Of a DNA stretch of 64,000 bases, positions 47,795-59,000 are shown piece after piece; the stretch's first letter is position 1, and every line of letters begins with the position of its first letter. The position numbers and the translations under genes are program-made. Below the pieces are notes generated by a model, which saw nothing but the letters and a program-made list of their open reading frames with translations, made no database searches and was not told the DNA's origin. Source of the DNA: Acridotheres tristis (Eukaryota; Chordata; Aves; Passeriformes; Sturnidae); contig CM072896.1 in assembly GCA_037013685.1 (NCBI GenBank), positions 9,303,444 to 9,367,443 of the forward strand, given 5' to 3'.

Positions 47795-47810
47795 AAAAAA
47801 AAAAAAAAAA
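47795..47810. repeat. Poly-A tract, A16
   Basis: Sixteen consecutive A bases within a longer A-rich patch. An AAATAAATC string lies about 16 bases upstream, but no transcript body is recognisable. Confidence 0.92.
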
Positions 47811-48598
47811 GGCAGAGAGAAATTAATAAGAAGGCTTCAAAATTAAACATGTCTTTGTTTTCGTGGGGTTTTTTTTCCATCTGCATTTGATTCAGTATTT
47901 CAGGAGACAGATCTAGGGCAGAAAGTTTATAGGTGGTGCAAACAATTCCCTGGCACCTCTCTTTTTTTTCTTCTTTAAGAGAGTCTAACTTCCTGCTCAG
48001 TAGAACAACTCCAGAGGTGATCACAGGAAAGATCCACCAACCTACTCCTGTTATTGGTTGGGTGATCCTGTGCTTTGTTTCACTCCATCTTTGTCAGATG
48101 CTTCACAGCAGTCACTTTATACATGAGTTTATAGAAAAGCTTTTCAAATCATTGAAAAGTAAAGTAGGAATATGCCATGAGTGTACTTGTAGGTAAAATT
48201 AAGGAATATTCTGGTTTGATTTCTAAGAGTTGGCTGCAAGCCCTGCAGCTGAAGTTTTCTATATATGCTTTCAAAATAAAAAATACTCACTAAATGCCTT
48301 TTGAAAGAGTAAATAGTCAAAGCAGCTTTGAGTTTCATTTTGTGCTTCACTTGCAAATAGTTATCTGACCCAGCCTCACACCTCAGCCTCTAACTCTGCA
48401 ACAGGTCACCCCAGCATAGTGTTACAGGCAATAACCTTGCCCTGCCATTCATGCTTAATGTGGTCACGGCTTGATTTCTTATGGCATGCTAGGACTCCTG
48501 GCCAAATTTCATTGCTAACAGGGAAAAAAAGTCAGGCTGACAAACTGAACATTTCCAGTGCAATTACAGGAAGACAAAGTGGCCTTTCACTCTAAAAA

Positions 48599-48662
48599 CA
48601 CATATATCCACACACATATACATGTGTATATAGACAGACACACTCATGTATGTGTGCATAAT
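48599..48662. repeat. Degenerate CACATA/TGTATA microsatellite
   Basis: About 64 bases of alternating purine-pyrimidine sequence with CACACACATATACATGTGTA at its core. It is imperfect, with interruptions such as GACAGACA. Confidence 0.8.
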
Positions 48663-49270
48663 ATCTTGCTATATCTTGCCTTTATGTTGCATTTAAGAGT
48701 TACAGTGCTTTTCTGAGAGAAAAGCAGCCATTCCCCTTGTCAGAGAGCTGCAACTCTGCCAGTCAGTTCAGTCTGAGAACGCCAAGTGAGCCATTTGAGA
48801 CGTGTGATCTTTCAGCTGCACAGCATCCCATTCATCAAACGCTCCAGCAATGTAATATGTAAAGCTGGAAAAAACAGAAGCTGCAGATGCAAGAAAAATC
48901 AATTAGCAGGAACGCCTATACAAGAAAAAAGGCCTGCACAGAATCACTACATTGCCATTCTGAATTTCCTAAAGCTACCTCCTTCGTTCTTTTGGGTGAT
49001 CTTGGAACACATTCTGTAATTAGGATGAGAGGAGAGTAGTCTTCTAATCCCCTAATTAGGTACTGATAATTTAATAGAACAGCACAGAATTTAATGTCAC
49101 TAGGTAGCACTAAGCACAAAGTTGGCATCATATCCTTTTCTCCACACCCCTGCCCCACCAAAAATTTCAGATATGGCAAGCCTCAACGTTAGGAAAAAGG
49201 CTGTTATAGTTTGCAAATAGTTTCCATCTAGAAGAAGGCGCACCCAACAGAATTCAAACAATGCACACTG

Positions 49271-49353
49271 CAATCTCAGTTACAGTGGCATAAATTAGGA
49301 TCAATTCCACTGAGGTCAGAACAGTTATATCTGGGAGACACGTGAGGATTGAG
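49271..49353. repeat. Old palindromic sauropsid repeat fragment
   Basis: The order CTCAGTTACAGTGGCATAAA, TTAGGATCAATTCCACTGAGG, GTCAGAACAGTTATATCTGGG matches a common palindromic repeat of turtle and crocodile DNA. That repeat runs TTACACTGGTGTAAATC, then AGTAACTCCACTGA, then a mirror image. The right-hand mirror is degraded. I do not name the family. Confidence 0.5.
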
Positions 49354-49440
49354 GCTAACTAACTGCAGGAAAGTTAGTTCTCATCTCCTCTCCCATAAGT
49401 CAGGCTGGCCCTAGTTTCCAGTTGGACTCTGTCCACATAG

Positions 49441-49536
49441 TGGGCCAAACCTGGCTTTAAATTTCAAGAGAATAAATGTGGAGATACTGATTTTACTGGA
49501 GCTATTCCCAATTACAGTAGTGCAAAGTTTGACCCA
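49441..49536. mobile_element. Small palindromic element with terminal inverted repeats (MITE-like)
   Basis: The ends are TGGGCCAAAC (49441-49450) and its inverted partner GTTTGACCCA (49527-49536), a 10-base terminal repeat with one mismatch. Inside, TTACTGGAGCTATTCCCAAT-TACAGTAGTGCAAAGT follows the known reptile pattern in which a GGAGTTATTC-like string precedes TTTACACCAGTG and a TGGCCC-type end. The length, about 96 bases, fits a non-autonomous palindromic DNA element. It lies about 90 bases from the related fragment at 49271-49353, so the two may derive from adjacent or nested insertions. Confidence 0.55.
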
Positions 49537-50882
49537 GAGACTATTTATAGATCCAGGCACTGAGCAGTGGCCAGCAGTTGACATCCCATCATACTCTGGC
49601 CTTGCTGGACTGGAACATTCAGAGTACAAAGGCATTTCTGTGTGATCTGGATTGCCATGTTTCAGAGCCATGTTTGATCACAATTATTTCTCACATGGGT
49701 GAAGGCAGTAATTCCCAAAATAAAGTGCACATGTGGAACGCACTTATCTACCTAGTTCCTCTCCTCCCCCAGGAATATTTTTTGACTTGTTAACTACTGG
49801 AACCTGATCCTCATGTAATACAGGAAATGTGTAAGGGTGATACCAACGACCTTAGCAAAGTGCAAGCTGTGAATAGCCCTGGTGAAGCTGAGCAGCCAAA
49901 AAAGACAAAAATGTTGGCATGCCAGCTGTTGACTGCTACTGCAGGTGAATGGCTTTTAGAAACATTTAAACCAGTTGGAGTATAAACAGGCCAATTTTCA
50001 CTAACGATAAAAAAGTGAGAAAGAAGGTAATAAAGCATAAGTGCAGTAACCACATATAGTGATATTAACAGCAAAGTGTCTTTCTTTGATGGCAGGAGCA
50101 GCCTGAGGCAGAAAGGCAGAGCTCAGCAAGAGGCTACAGAAACACTGGTTTAAGCTGCAAGGGTGATATGGATTCTCCAGGAGTTCCTTCTTGAGTGGAA
50201 AGGAGGAAGCAACACCAGCTCAGAGGGCTGAGGTCTGTCTTGCCACCTCTTCTCCCAGAGAGGTAAATGTGGCTCTGCACAGCTGAGTGCCCCTTAGGGC
50301 AGTAATTATAAGGGGAGTGAGAATGGTAGCTGTATATGAACAAGGCCCTATTAAGAATTCTCTCCCATTATTTAAGGTTGAACTGATGCAGAGTTTAATG
50401 AACCACTGCTGTCTGACAAATAATAAATACACCACACAAATGAATTTCAGGGTTAGTGAGACTCTTCATGAATTTGAATGGAATTTAGCAAATAGTCCCA
50501 GATGAAACAATGTAGAAAAAAAATTTAAATGTCAAAGCACTTCATTTTAGTATTTTCAAAATGGGGTGGTTCATTTTAGAACTGCCAAAACACTTTCAAA
50601 AACTTTCAAAACAAGCTTTTAATCTGTCCATTTTTAAATTCCTCTAAATTTTAAAAGGAAAGAGAAAAAGCTTTTAAACACATAAAAAAGCTCAAAACCA
50701 TAAATGAAGCCATTCTTTTGAAGTGAAACTAAATATTTTGGATTGAAAAAATATTATACTTTTCTTGATTATTTTTTATTTTGCCAGCTGTATTTCAAAA
50801 CTCAATTTGACCAAAACTAAAATGCAATTCTGAAAAAATAAATAGTTGTTAGATAGAACGATTAAAAAATATCTATAGACTC
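49537..50882. other. Unique non-coding stretch
   Basis: No gene is supported. Open frames of 69-87 codons occur on both strands near 49.8-50.5 kb with no recognisable domain. The last 370 bases are very AT-rich with many short A and T runs. The stretch ends at the 3' end of a CR1 fragment. Confidence 0.5.
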
Positions 50883-51125
50883 AGTGAGTGGTTTAGGCTG
50901 GAGGGGACCTTTAAGAGCCATCTATTCCAACCCCCTGCAATAGACAGAGACCACTCCAACAAACCAGGCTGCTCAGAGCTCCATCCAACTTCACCTTGAG
51001 TGTTTCCAGAGATGGGGCACCTCTCTGGGCAACCCGTGACAGAGTTTTACCAACTTTGTTGTAAAAAACAAAGTTCTTCTTTCTTATATCTAATCTAAAT
51101 TCAAGCATTACCAAGCTTCTGTTTT
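50883..51125 (-). mobile_element. CR1 LINE 3' fragment with ORF2 end
   Basis: The plus strand reads the complement of the CR1 terminus: GAGTGGTTTAGGCTGGAGGG, GACCTTTAAGAGCCATCTAT, TTCCAACCCCCTGCAATAGA. On the minus strand a frame within 50911-51192 carries EFRLDIRKKNF and then APSLETLKVKLDGALSSLV, which are standard last residues of CR1 ORF2. The frame is disturbed between these two blocks (VFYNKVGKTLSRVAQRG replaces the usual RVVKHWNRLP stretch). The 5' side is truncated near 51125, and the terminal octamer repeat is eroded. Confidence 0.9.
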
Positions 51126-53070
51126 GGGTAATCAACTGCCCAATTAATGTATCTGAGTTAAATGGAGCAGAGTGAGACCCATTACTTTCCAAAAACTATT
51201 TGAGCTTATTGATTTGTTTTTAATTGGAAAAATCTGAAAAGATTTGTTTTTATTACAGTAAAATAACAAAGGTTCCATCTGAAAACTCACAGCAAAAAAC
51301 ATTAACCATGCAAATGGTAGGTTTAGATACTTGAAGAAATGATTGTTCTCTGCAGTGCTGTATCAGAATCTGTGTCTGCTTAAGCTGATCCTGGAGCTTT
51401 TTTCCAGCCCAAGGTCATTGAGCATCCCCACTGCTCTGGATTGCTTGCAGGCAGTTCCTAGTCTTGCAGGAGTGGAGTGGGATTTCAGCTCACACCCAAA
51501 TTCTGTTCCACAGCAGCACTGCTGTCACGTGTGCTCCTGTCCCCACTCGAGCTCAGCCACACAAGACACTGAAAATGTGGCACTTATAAAGCCCCTTACA
51601 AAGAGCATGGAAATGAAGCACCAAACTCCCATCTTCTTTAGAGGATCAATACTTTCAGCCAGAAATATTTGGCTTGCAGGTGTTTGGCTGTCTGATGAAT
51701 AGCTCTAATTTTCTACAGAAAGCAGTTACTTTTTTTTTGTGTGTGTGGAAAAAATATGTTCACAAAATCCAACTTTCCTTTTAAGGAACAGATGGAGATG
51801 GAAAATTTTTAATCTATAAGATGTAGCAACGTGTGGTTTCCACACATCCCCCCCTTCAATCTTTTCTGCATGTCCACTGACTTGCCTTGCTACAGAAAAT
51901 TGCACTAAAGGTGATTAGCTTCAAGCCCAAAAAGTTGCCCAATTTCTCAAGCTCTATCAATGGATTTATCAATGATGTTTCCATGTGTGGGCCTTGACTC
52001 TTCTCAAATACAAGTCCTATTAGAAGTAGAACACGACATACTACTATACTGCATGTCACTGGATATTATGATCACATTCTCATGCTGACCAAAGGGAAGA
52101 AAAGGTTGTTTGCAAGGCCCTGTGGACAGAAAGAACCCAGACCAGTTCCCCGGGAAGGGGGAGTCAGGTTTTGTAGCTATCTTAGAGGTATGAAATGTTT
52201 TATTACCAATACACATATGCAAACATTCCAGACTTTATTTGCTTCCAAAATAAAAATACATATTATTGCAACAGCAAAGGAAACTCATCTGTGTTTGAGG
52301 TTTGTTATGATTTGAGCAAAAGGAAGGAAATTCAAGGTCAGAGATCACTCTCTCCCTACTGTCTATCACAACAGGTTACTAGTTTTAATTTTACCCAACT
52401 TTGTCATATTGGAGGTTTGATCTTTAACTTTGAAGTTTTTCCCCTTTCTGGAATTAAGCCAGAACCACAAAATATTTGAAAACAGAGAGCTTGATGGAAT
52501 TGAATATAGTTTTTCTCTGTGAAAATAAAACCAAACTGAAAGTGTTTGCCTTTCAAAAGATGCCTTTAAAATTGTCTTTTACCTGTTTTCTTCATATTTA
52601 TATTGGCTCTGGTTATTTGATAAAATCTGTAGGAAATCTATTGCAAAATATTATTTTTAAAAGACAAATAAGGAAACTTTGATTTTTTAATTTTGTTTTT
52701 TCAAATATATCCTGCATTATTTTATAAATGCTTTCTAGATTCGGCTTGACATTATTACACATTTCAGGATTATCTGGAAGTTAATTCAATGATACTTTGG
52801 CCTTCCTTTTTAGCATTTTGATGTACCATTGATAATTGATTTTAGCATTCCCTTCAGTAATATTTGATATAAAATCACAGATTTGAAGATCAAAATCAAA
52901 AATACATATGTATACAAATGCACAAATCTATATACATATATACACTTATACATACATATATATACCTGTGCATACATATGGACACATATATATGTAGCCC
53001 ACAGAAACTACTCATAAAAATGCAATGTGTTCAACCAGCCAACTACAATAAACACATCATTCATTACTTT
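51126..53070. other. Unique non-coding stretch
   Basis: No gene is supported. A 119-codon frame at 51343-51702 has no recognisable domain. It contains a T-run (51730-51738 area) and, at its right end, an imperfect ATACAT microsatellite. No further CR1 similarity was seen. Confidence 0.5.
52901..52995. repeat. Imperfect ATACAT/TATATA microsatellite
   Basis: About 95 bases of ATACATATGTATACA-like sequence with many interruptions. The same kind of sequence, in another register, occurs at 48599-48662 and weakly at 37736-37775. Confidence 0.85.
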
Positions 53071-53130
53071 AAAATTCTATTGACTTTAGCAATAACTTTT
53101 CCTGAATAATGAATGTGCATTCTGGACACA
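53071..53130. repeat. Old sauropsid repeat fragment
   Basis: AAAATTCTATTGACTTTAGC followed by AATAACTTTTCCTGAATAAT matches, with substitutions, a widespread old reptile/bird repeat containing ACTCCCATTGACTTCAATGG and then AGTTTTGCCTGAGTAAG. It is short and could be coincidental, though the order of the two blocks supports homology. Confidence 0.42.
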
Positions 53131-53929
53131 ATAAAACTTAAGGAGTTTAACAAAATATTTTAATAGAACTATGTCTAAAATAAAAATAATTTCACAGAGG
53201 GAGGTTTCAGTAGCTGATATGGAGGGAGGAAATTTTCATACCAATAAGTGTGGTGGCATCTGCCAGGTAAAATGTTGCAATAATCCTCTGGGTGCCATTC
53301 CCTCCCAATAATGTGTTGGACAGTTTAGATTAACACCATATTCCTGTTCATAGAAGGAATTGGAAACCAATGTAAATACAGAGAGAGTTCATTTTGCAGC
53401 CTTGTTTTCCCTGTACTCCTGCAATCTCTGGGATAGGGTTTGGTGGTATGCACGGAATAATGGAAGAGGAGGAAAACAGCCCCAGGAACAGGTCAAAGCA
53501 TGGAGGGAGAAAGCACTGGGGGAGGGAGGAGGGATAGACTGAGATTTTCATTCTCTTCTGTATCCTCTTCATGTCCTCTTCCCAACTTCTGACCTTACCT
53601 CAGGTGGGAACTGTGCTCCTAAGGCTGAGCCAGACTGCTCACCCACACCTCACCCTGTCCCCAGTACTTCTCTAATGTGGGCTAGCAGCAGCCCATGGCA
53701 ATGATTTATTATAAGCTAGATGCAATTGAAGTTCTCTTGTCCTTTGGGAAATATTTCTAGATAGAGATAGTTATGTAGCATCTGCAGGTTCCAAGTATCC
53801 ATATGCAGGATAAATTAGTCGAAAAATTATTCCCTGACTCTGCATTTACACTGGAGTCTTCTTGGCAGAAAAGATTGTTTACTTATTTGTAGCAATATAG
53901 CAAGACCTTTCCCCTATCGTTTGCAAGCT
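53131..53929. other. Unique non-coding stretch
   Basis: A GC-richer patch at 53360-53660 has open frames of 60-74 codons on both strands without recognisable domains. No repeat was recognised. Confidence 0.5.
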
Positions 53930-54150
53930 TTAGCCAGCAGATGAGAAATAAAAGCGACTTCAAATTAATACTTGTACCAAGCTCATTTATGACTGAATTA
54001 AATTACAGCTTCCGAAATGAATGCCAGAATTAGCTTGCACTGTGCTTCACTGGCACTGTTTTATTAACATTTATGGTGTCAGGCCCGTTCATTTCGACAT
54101 ACAGAGCTCTTCTCTCGTGTCACCAAACAAGTTACTGTCTGTAAACAGTA
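53930..54150. promoter_or_regulatory. Candidate conserved non-coding element
   Basis: About 220 bases of non-repetitive DNA with retained CpGs (AAGCGACTTC, TTCCGAAATG, TTTCGACATA, TCTCGTGTC) in a CpG-poor setting. Homeodomain-like strings are present (CAAATTAATAC, GAATTAAATTACAG, AGAATTAGC), and a GTAAACA forkhead core lies at 54141-54147. No open frame of note occurs. The call rests on texture alone. Confidence 0.28.
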
Positions 54151-54563
54151 TGAGTAATATGGACACATAGTGAGATTCAGGTGGAACTCCAGAAAATTAG
54201 CTCCAAACAATTTCTATAGATTAGCTTCAGATAAAGGGCAGTGATGAATTCTCCATTATAGCAGAGGCAAAAATGTTTCTGTGAAAAAAATTAAACCACA
54301 TGAATTGTCTGTTTTCTGCACAGACAGCTGTATAAAGTCTCCTTGCATTGTTTTTTAAAAAGAGCTCTGGGCTGGTCTGCTATTTGTGAAAATGGTTCCA
54401 TTTTTTTTTCTTCATAGTTTTGGAGTGTGAGAACCTAGGACTAATACCATTATGTTTTGCAGCCTTTAGTGAAGAATTATGTTCCTACCAGAGGAGAATT
54501 CTGGAGTAAATAGAACAAAAATAGGTAAAACATTTGCAGGTCATCACGTTGGTTCTGTTTCTT

Positions 54564-54581
54564 AAAAAAAAAAAAAAAAAA
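54564..54581. repeat. Poly-A tract, A18
   Basis: Eighteen consecutive A bases followed by GGGG. No retroposed body is evident upstream. Confidence 0.95.
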
Positions 54582-55880
54582 GGGGTCAGAAGCATTGTGG
54601 TCAGATTTATTGCAATCCATCTCTGGTAAAATAATGAAAAAATACTCCCTCAACTAAAAGTTCCAGAATTCAAAGTAAATGTTATTCATAAAAAAATGGT
54701 TCAGTTAGCTGAATCCATGGTGTCACAACTATAATGGAAATCAGCCATGCTATGATGTTTTTTTCCTTTCAGAGAATTCACAATGTGTTTTTAATTAGAG
54801 GGAATCCAGTTTTCAAAAACCGTGGCTCGTTTCTGTGCAACCAGTCTGTCACTACCTGGTCCAGTAATGCCAGCATGATTTAAAAACTAAGGGTGGTCCT
54901 GTAATCCAGGGCTTCAAACCCCTAACCAGGGATAGTTTCTACTCCAATATTTCAGGTTTTCCTGAGGAGCAGGTATCCTCAAATTAAAAATAGTTAAGTA
55001 GATTGTAAATGAGAAGGTCTAAATAATGCCCAGCTACTACAACCACTGAAAGTTGCCAGGCTCAGAGCTGAACTGCATGGCTTTTATGCAAAAATTGTAA
55101 TTCTTTCCTCTCAAAACTGAAGGAGAACAGGCATTTAATATTTACGCTTAATCTTTTCCTAGATAAAAGGGATTTCCAAGGGTTTGGCTTCAGTTCTAAG
55201 TAGACAAAAAGAAATGAGAAATGTTTTCCAACCAAACTGTGCAGTGACATTGTGAGGTACATGGTAAAGTTAAGCAATTGAGTCAATTTCTTGGCTGCAA
55301 GGTTTCCATCCAAGGGCAATTTACCTTATTTTGATGTTTCTGAAGCCAGCAGGACTGTTTCCTAAAACAATGAATGGGGTAAGGCCTCTGTTCATGAGAG
55401 ATCATAGAGTGTAGAGGCTTGTCTGACAACAGAAATAGCAGCTGAAAAAATCATTTACATTTAAACAATCAGTATTTCAAGAAATGGGGAGAGATTTGCA
55501 TCATAATATATAAAGTAATTTAAAATAGGTAAAAACAAACAAGACTTGATTATAAATTTTAATCTATTTTAATTTGCTTACGGTTTAAACTCTTCTTGCT
55601 CCACAACCACAAGTCCTCAATGTCTATGTTTTTACAAAAGGAAGCATTTAGACAGGTGTTGGACTCTGGGCTGATGGTTCCCAAGCAAAGAAAATTCCAA
55701 AGTCAAATGAGGATTTATATCTCTTTGTGTAGAAAGTGCAGAAATAAAGTTACTAATTTCTCATAAAGTGAGAATTTATATCCTACAGTCCTACATAATG
55801 TCTGTGACTACTGTGTACTGTTGGGCTATGACAGAGTTTGCCCCACAGATAACACTGTTTAATTTTACATGTATAGACAT

Positions 55881-55892
55881 ACACACACACAC
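55881..55892. repeat. (AC)6 microsatellite
   Basis: Six uninterrupted AC units. Confidence 0.9.
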
Positions 55893-55973
55893 AAAGAACA
55901 AAACTGCTCTTATTCAAAACTTATTCAACAGATAACTTCAATAATGGAAGAATTAGATAATATAACTGAGATC

Positions 55974-56045
55974 TTTTGCATCGGCGTAATCCCATTTACG
56001 TCAATGGAATAATTTGCTATGGCACGGGTTTAGAGGGTCAGGACT
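55974..56045. repeat. Old palindromic sauropsid repeat fragment
   Basis: GGCGTAATCCCATTTACGTC followed by AATGGAATAATTT reproduces the centre of the same reptile palindrome family seen near 49.3 kb, whose centre is CCATTGACTTCAATGG. Here the centre, CCATTTACGTCAATGG (55992-56007), is itself nearly self-complementary. The outer arms are worn. Confidence 0.5.
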
Positions 56046-59000
56046 GTATAACAACCATCTGTGCTCCTTAGGTTTTATCCTCAGATAACATTATTCTCCA
56101 GCAACAGAAAGAAAACGCCACATTGACAGGTAACCCAACCTATTTCTAAACAGCATGCCAGGCCCCTGAGTGCTTGGGTGTGATATTTGACTGCAGTTGC
56201 TTTCACACTTTGATTTATTCTGTGCTCTCACTATTGCCCTGGTCCCCTCTGTGCAAACTCCTTCAGACAGTAGCATGGACACTGTCACCCAGCTTGTCCA
56301 CTTGTCACAGCTGAGGTCTGAGCTATTCAGCCAACACCCTGGACTGATCCCAACCAAGGTGTGGGCACTGCATGGTGCCCTGTGTGTGGCAAACTGAGGC
56401 CCTCAGGGCTGTGGCAGCTACTGCAGCAGGCACCACAAACCACTAATTGTCACTGGGAAGATAATTCTGTATTAAGGCACCAAATGTTGAGCCTTCTGTA
56501 AGTGTTTTAAAGTTATGCAAAATAACCTTCACTACAGTATAATATTGCTGCTATTATTACACTTCAGAAATTAATCAATTTTACATATTTTCCCTAACAA
56601 ATGTTCAAAGAAAGACTAGGACCAGACTGCAGGAATTGGCATTACCCACTACCATAATTAACAGTGTCTTTTTTAGGCAATATTCTGTCTGTAAAACAGC
56701 AGTTTCAATATAAGAATTTATAACTTAATTCTGATAAGAGTATTGCAAAATCATGATATAGTTAAGGGTTTTTGTAAGACACTATGTATAAAACTTTTAG
56801 TTTTACTTTTTAATAGTTTAACTTGCAAATCAGAGAGGCATTTTCTTTAAAACCAAAGAGAAAACCTGTCCTGTTTGCAATGAGCAGCACCAAAAGAAGA
56901 TGAGAAAGCTTATCAACAACATTTGCAAAAACTCGTTTAGGGTCAGCATCAGAAACTCTGGATTATTAAATGTCTTTGCACATATTCTTGGTGAAACCTG
57001 CCTTTGGCAGAGGATTAGACTTCCAGAAAAGGATACCAAAGAGAGTAGAAAGAAATGAGATGCCAGTGGATGGAGAAGGGCTTTAGGCTCATCAGTATTT
57101 TTTTCTGAGAAGCTTCTCAGATGTGAACTTTCCCACAGAGTAACACATCTGATGCAATGGGAGAGGATTTCAGAATGACTGGCAGATTCTTCTAAGTCAG
57201 AGCAAGAACATCCTCACCAGCTGAGTGCCCAGAACACCTGGTAACTGGCAGTCCTGGACTGAGAGCCAGACTCTCCACCTGCCAGGGCATTTCAGCCTGG
57301 TCTGAATAGCAAAACAGTCCCTGAACCAGATAAAGGAGTACTGCAAATTTATTTGGTAGTGGCCAAGGCACTCTCTGGCATCTGGGAAATTGTGATTCAA
57401 ATCCCTGTTGCAGAGTAGAGTAAAGAATGTGTAGGGCACAGAAAATGAGAGTGAAGTACAAGAGTGAAGAGCCAACTCCAGCCACTCAGGAGCTTCAGAC
57501 TCGAGTCAGGGCACCTAGAAATGGGAGCTGATGGTCAGCTTTGCAGCCTGATCCAAAGGGACCACATTATAAAAAGGAGGACAGTGTTACCTGTGTTGAT
57601 GTACTGTGAATCCTCAGCAGCGTCATCCTGACATGAGTCCTCATCTCTTGCAGGAGGATTCCTGCTGCTTCCCAATAGTTCAGCTTCCTAAAGTGACTTA
57701 AAAGAAGAGATTCATCAAGGAGGGGAACCAACCAAGGTGAGTCTAGAGGAAGACATCTTTATCACTTAGTAAAATCTGTTCAGTCAACTCTAGCCAGTGT
57801 GCCTCCCAAGCTGTAAGACAAAAATGGATTATGTGTAGTAGTACTATAAGACCACAGGATACTACAAGTAGCTTCCAATTAGCATAAATATAAGGTTATC
57901 ATTGAAAAATGTTACTGTAAATCTTCACAATTTAGCATTTTAACGTTCTTCCTAATGCTTCCTATTAACAAAGTGATGAAGAACAGGACCTGCTGTTGGG
58001 AGGAGATAACTCCTGTGCTGTGCATGCACACTGCAACTAAGCTTTCACTGTCACATCTCTATGGTACACAAGAAGAAAATAAACCACCAGGAAATATCAA
58101 CACACTTTCAGAGGAAGAAGTGCAGTATGAAGCCATGCAGTTTTGCTGGAATTGGATAAGCTGGACACAGAGTTGTGTGAAGCTCTGAACTTTAGTTTAC
58201 TTTTGCTTTAGCAAACTGTCCCAGGAGGTGGTTTGCTTTGCTCAATATCCCAACAATGACTTTTAATTTTTTGTGTGCTGGAAATTTTGTGTGCAGAACT
58301 AGTGCCAAATCCAGGCAAATTTTGTCATGATCTCTTTCCCCTTGCATGTTATCAGCTCAGAATTAATATTCTGAGGACAGTACAACTGGGGAACAGTAGT
58401 ACCATCTATATTCAGAATCATCACACAAAATGTTTCAAGAGCAAACAGAAGAAAAGACCTAGTGTTGATTTGATATGATGCATTGCCACAGTCCTTCCAA
58501 GGTCACTTACTGTCCCTAAAAAGGGAATGTAAGTTTTTTTCTGGGTCAACGACTTGCATGGCTGGTGTGATCTTGAAAGCTGCAGATCCATGCCTGCCAG
58601 CCATCAGCTTTGTTTTGTAAATACATTTCTTTCCTCTAGGAAACAGCAGGCCCCAATTTTTGTTTCAGGTTGGGTGGAATAGAATCACCTGGACATAGGG
58701 TTCTGCCATGGCAACAGAAGATGCAAGACTGTGCTTAAATTGGTCAAATTGGTTCTTGCATGGAAAGTCATGTAATCATTTAAACCAGAGTTACACTGGT
58801 TCACACTGGGCCGGACCAGGTGAGATTATCATCAGTGCCAACTCACTCCACTGCACTGTTGTAACAGAGATCTTTCAAGTCAACTCCTCACGGCTTCTGT
58901 GGTTAGACAGTCTTGTCTCAGAAACTTCAAGTCTGGCTCTCCTGGCCAAAAATATGATATGGGGCTGTCACAAGTGAGACAGAGTGGCTGGTGTAACACA

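Larger units (their letters stand above)
46979..49270. other. Unique non-coding stretch with simple repeats
   Basis: No gene is supported. A 107-codon frame at 46981-47304 begins inside the tail of the CR1 relic region and shows no known domain. Contains A16 at 47795-47810 and a degenerate CACATATA/TGTATA microsatellite at 48599-48662. The rest is unique AT-rich sequence. Confidence 0.5.
54151..55973. other. Unique non-coding stretch with an A18 tract
   Basis: No gene is supported; an 85-codon minus-strand frame at 55062-55319 has no known domain. It contains A18 at 54564-54581 and six AC units at 55881-55892. Confidence 0.5.

Noticed and set aside
51343..51702. 119-codon plus-strand frame
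   Set aside because: No recognisable domain and no flanking splice or promoter signals; it follows closely after a CR1 fragment.
57350..57405. Possible RNA polymerase III A box (TAGTGGCCAAGG) and B box (GATTCAAATCC)
   Set aside because: The spacing is shorter than in a tRNA and no acceptor or anticodon stem can be paired.
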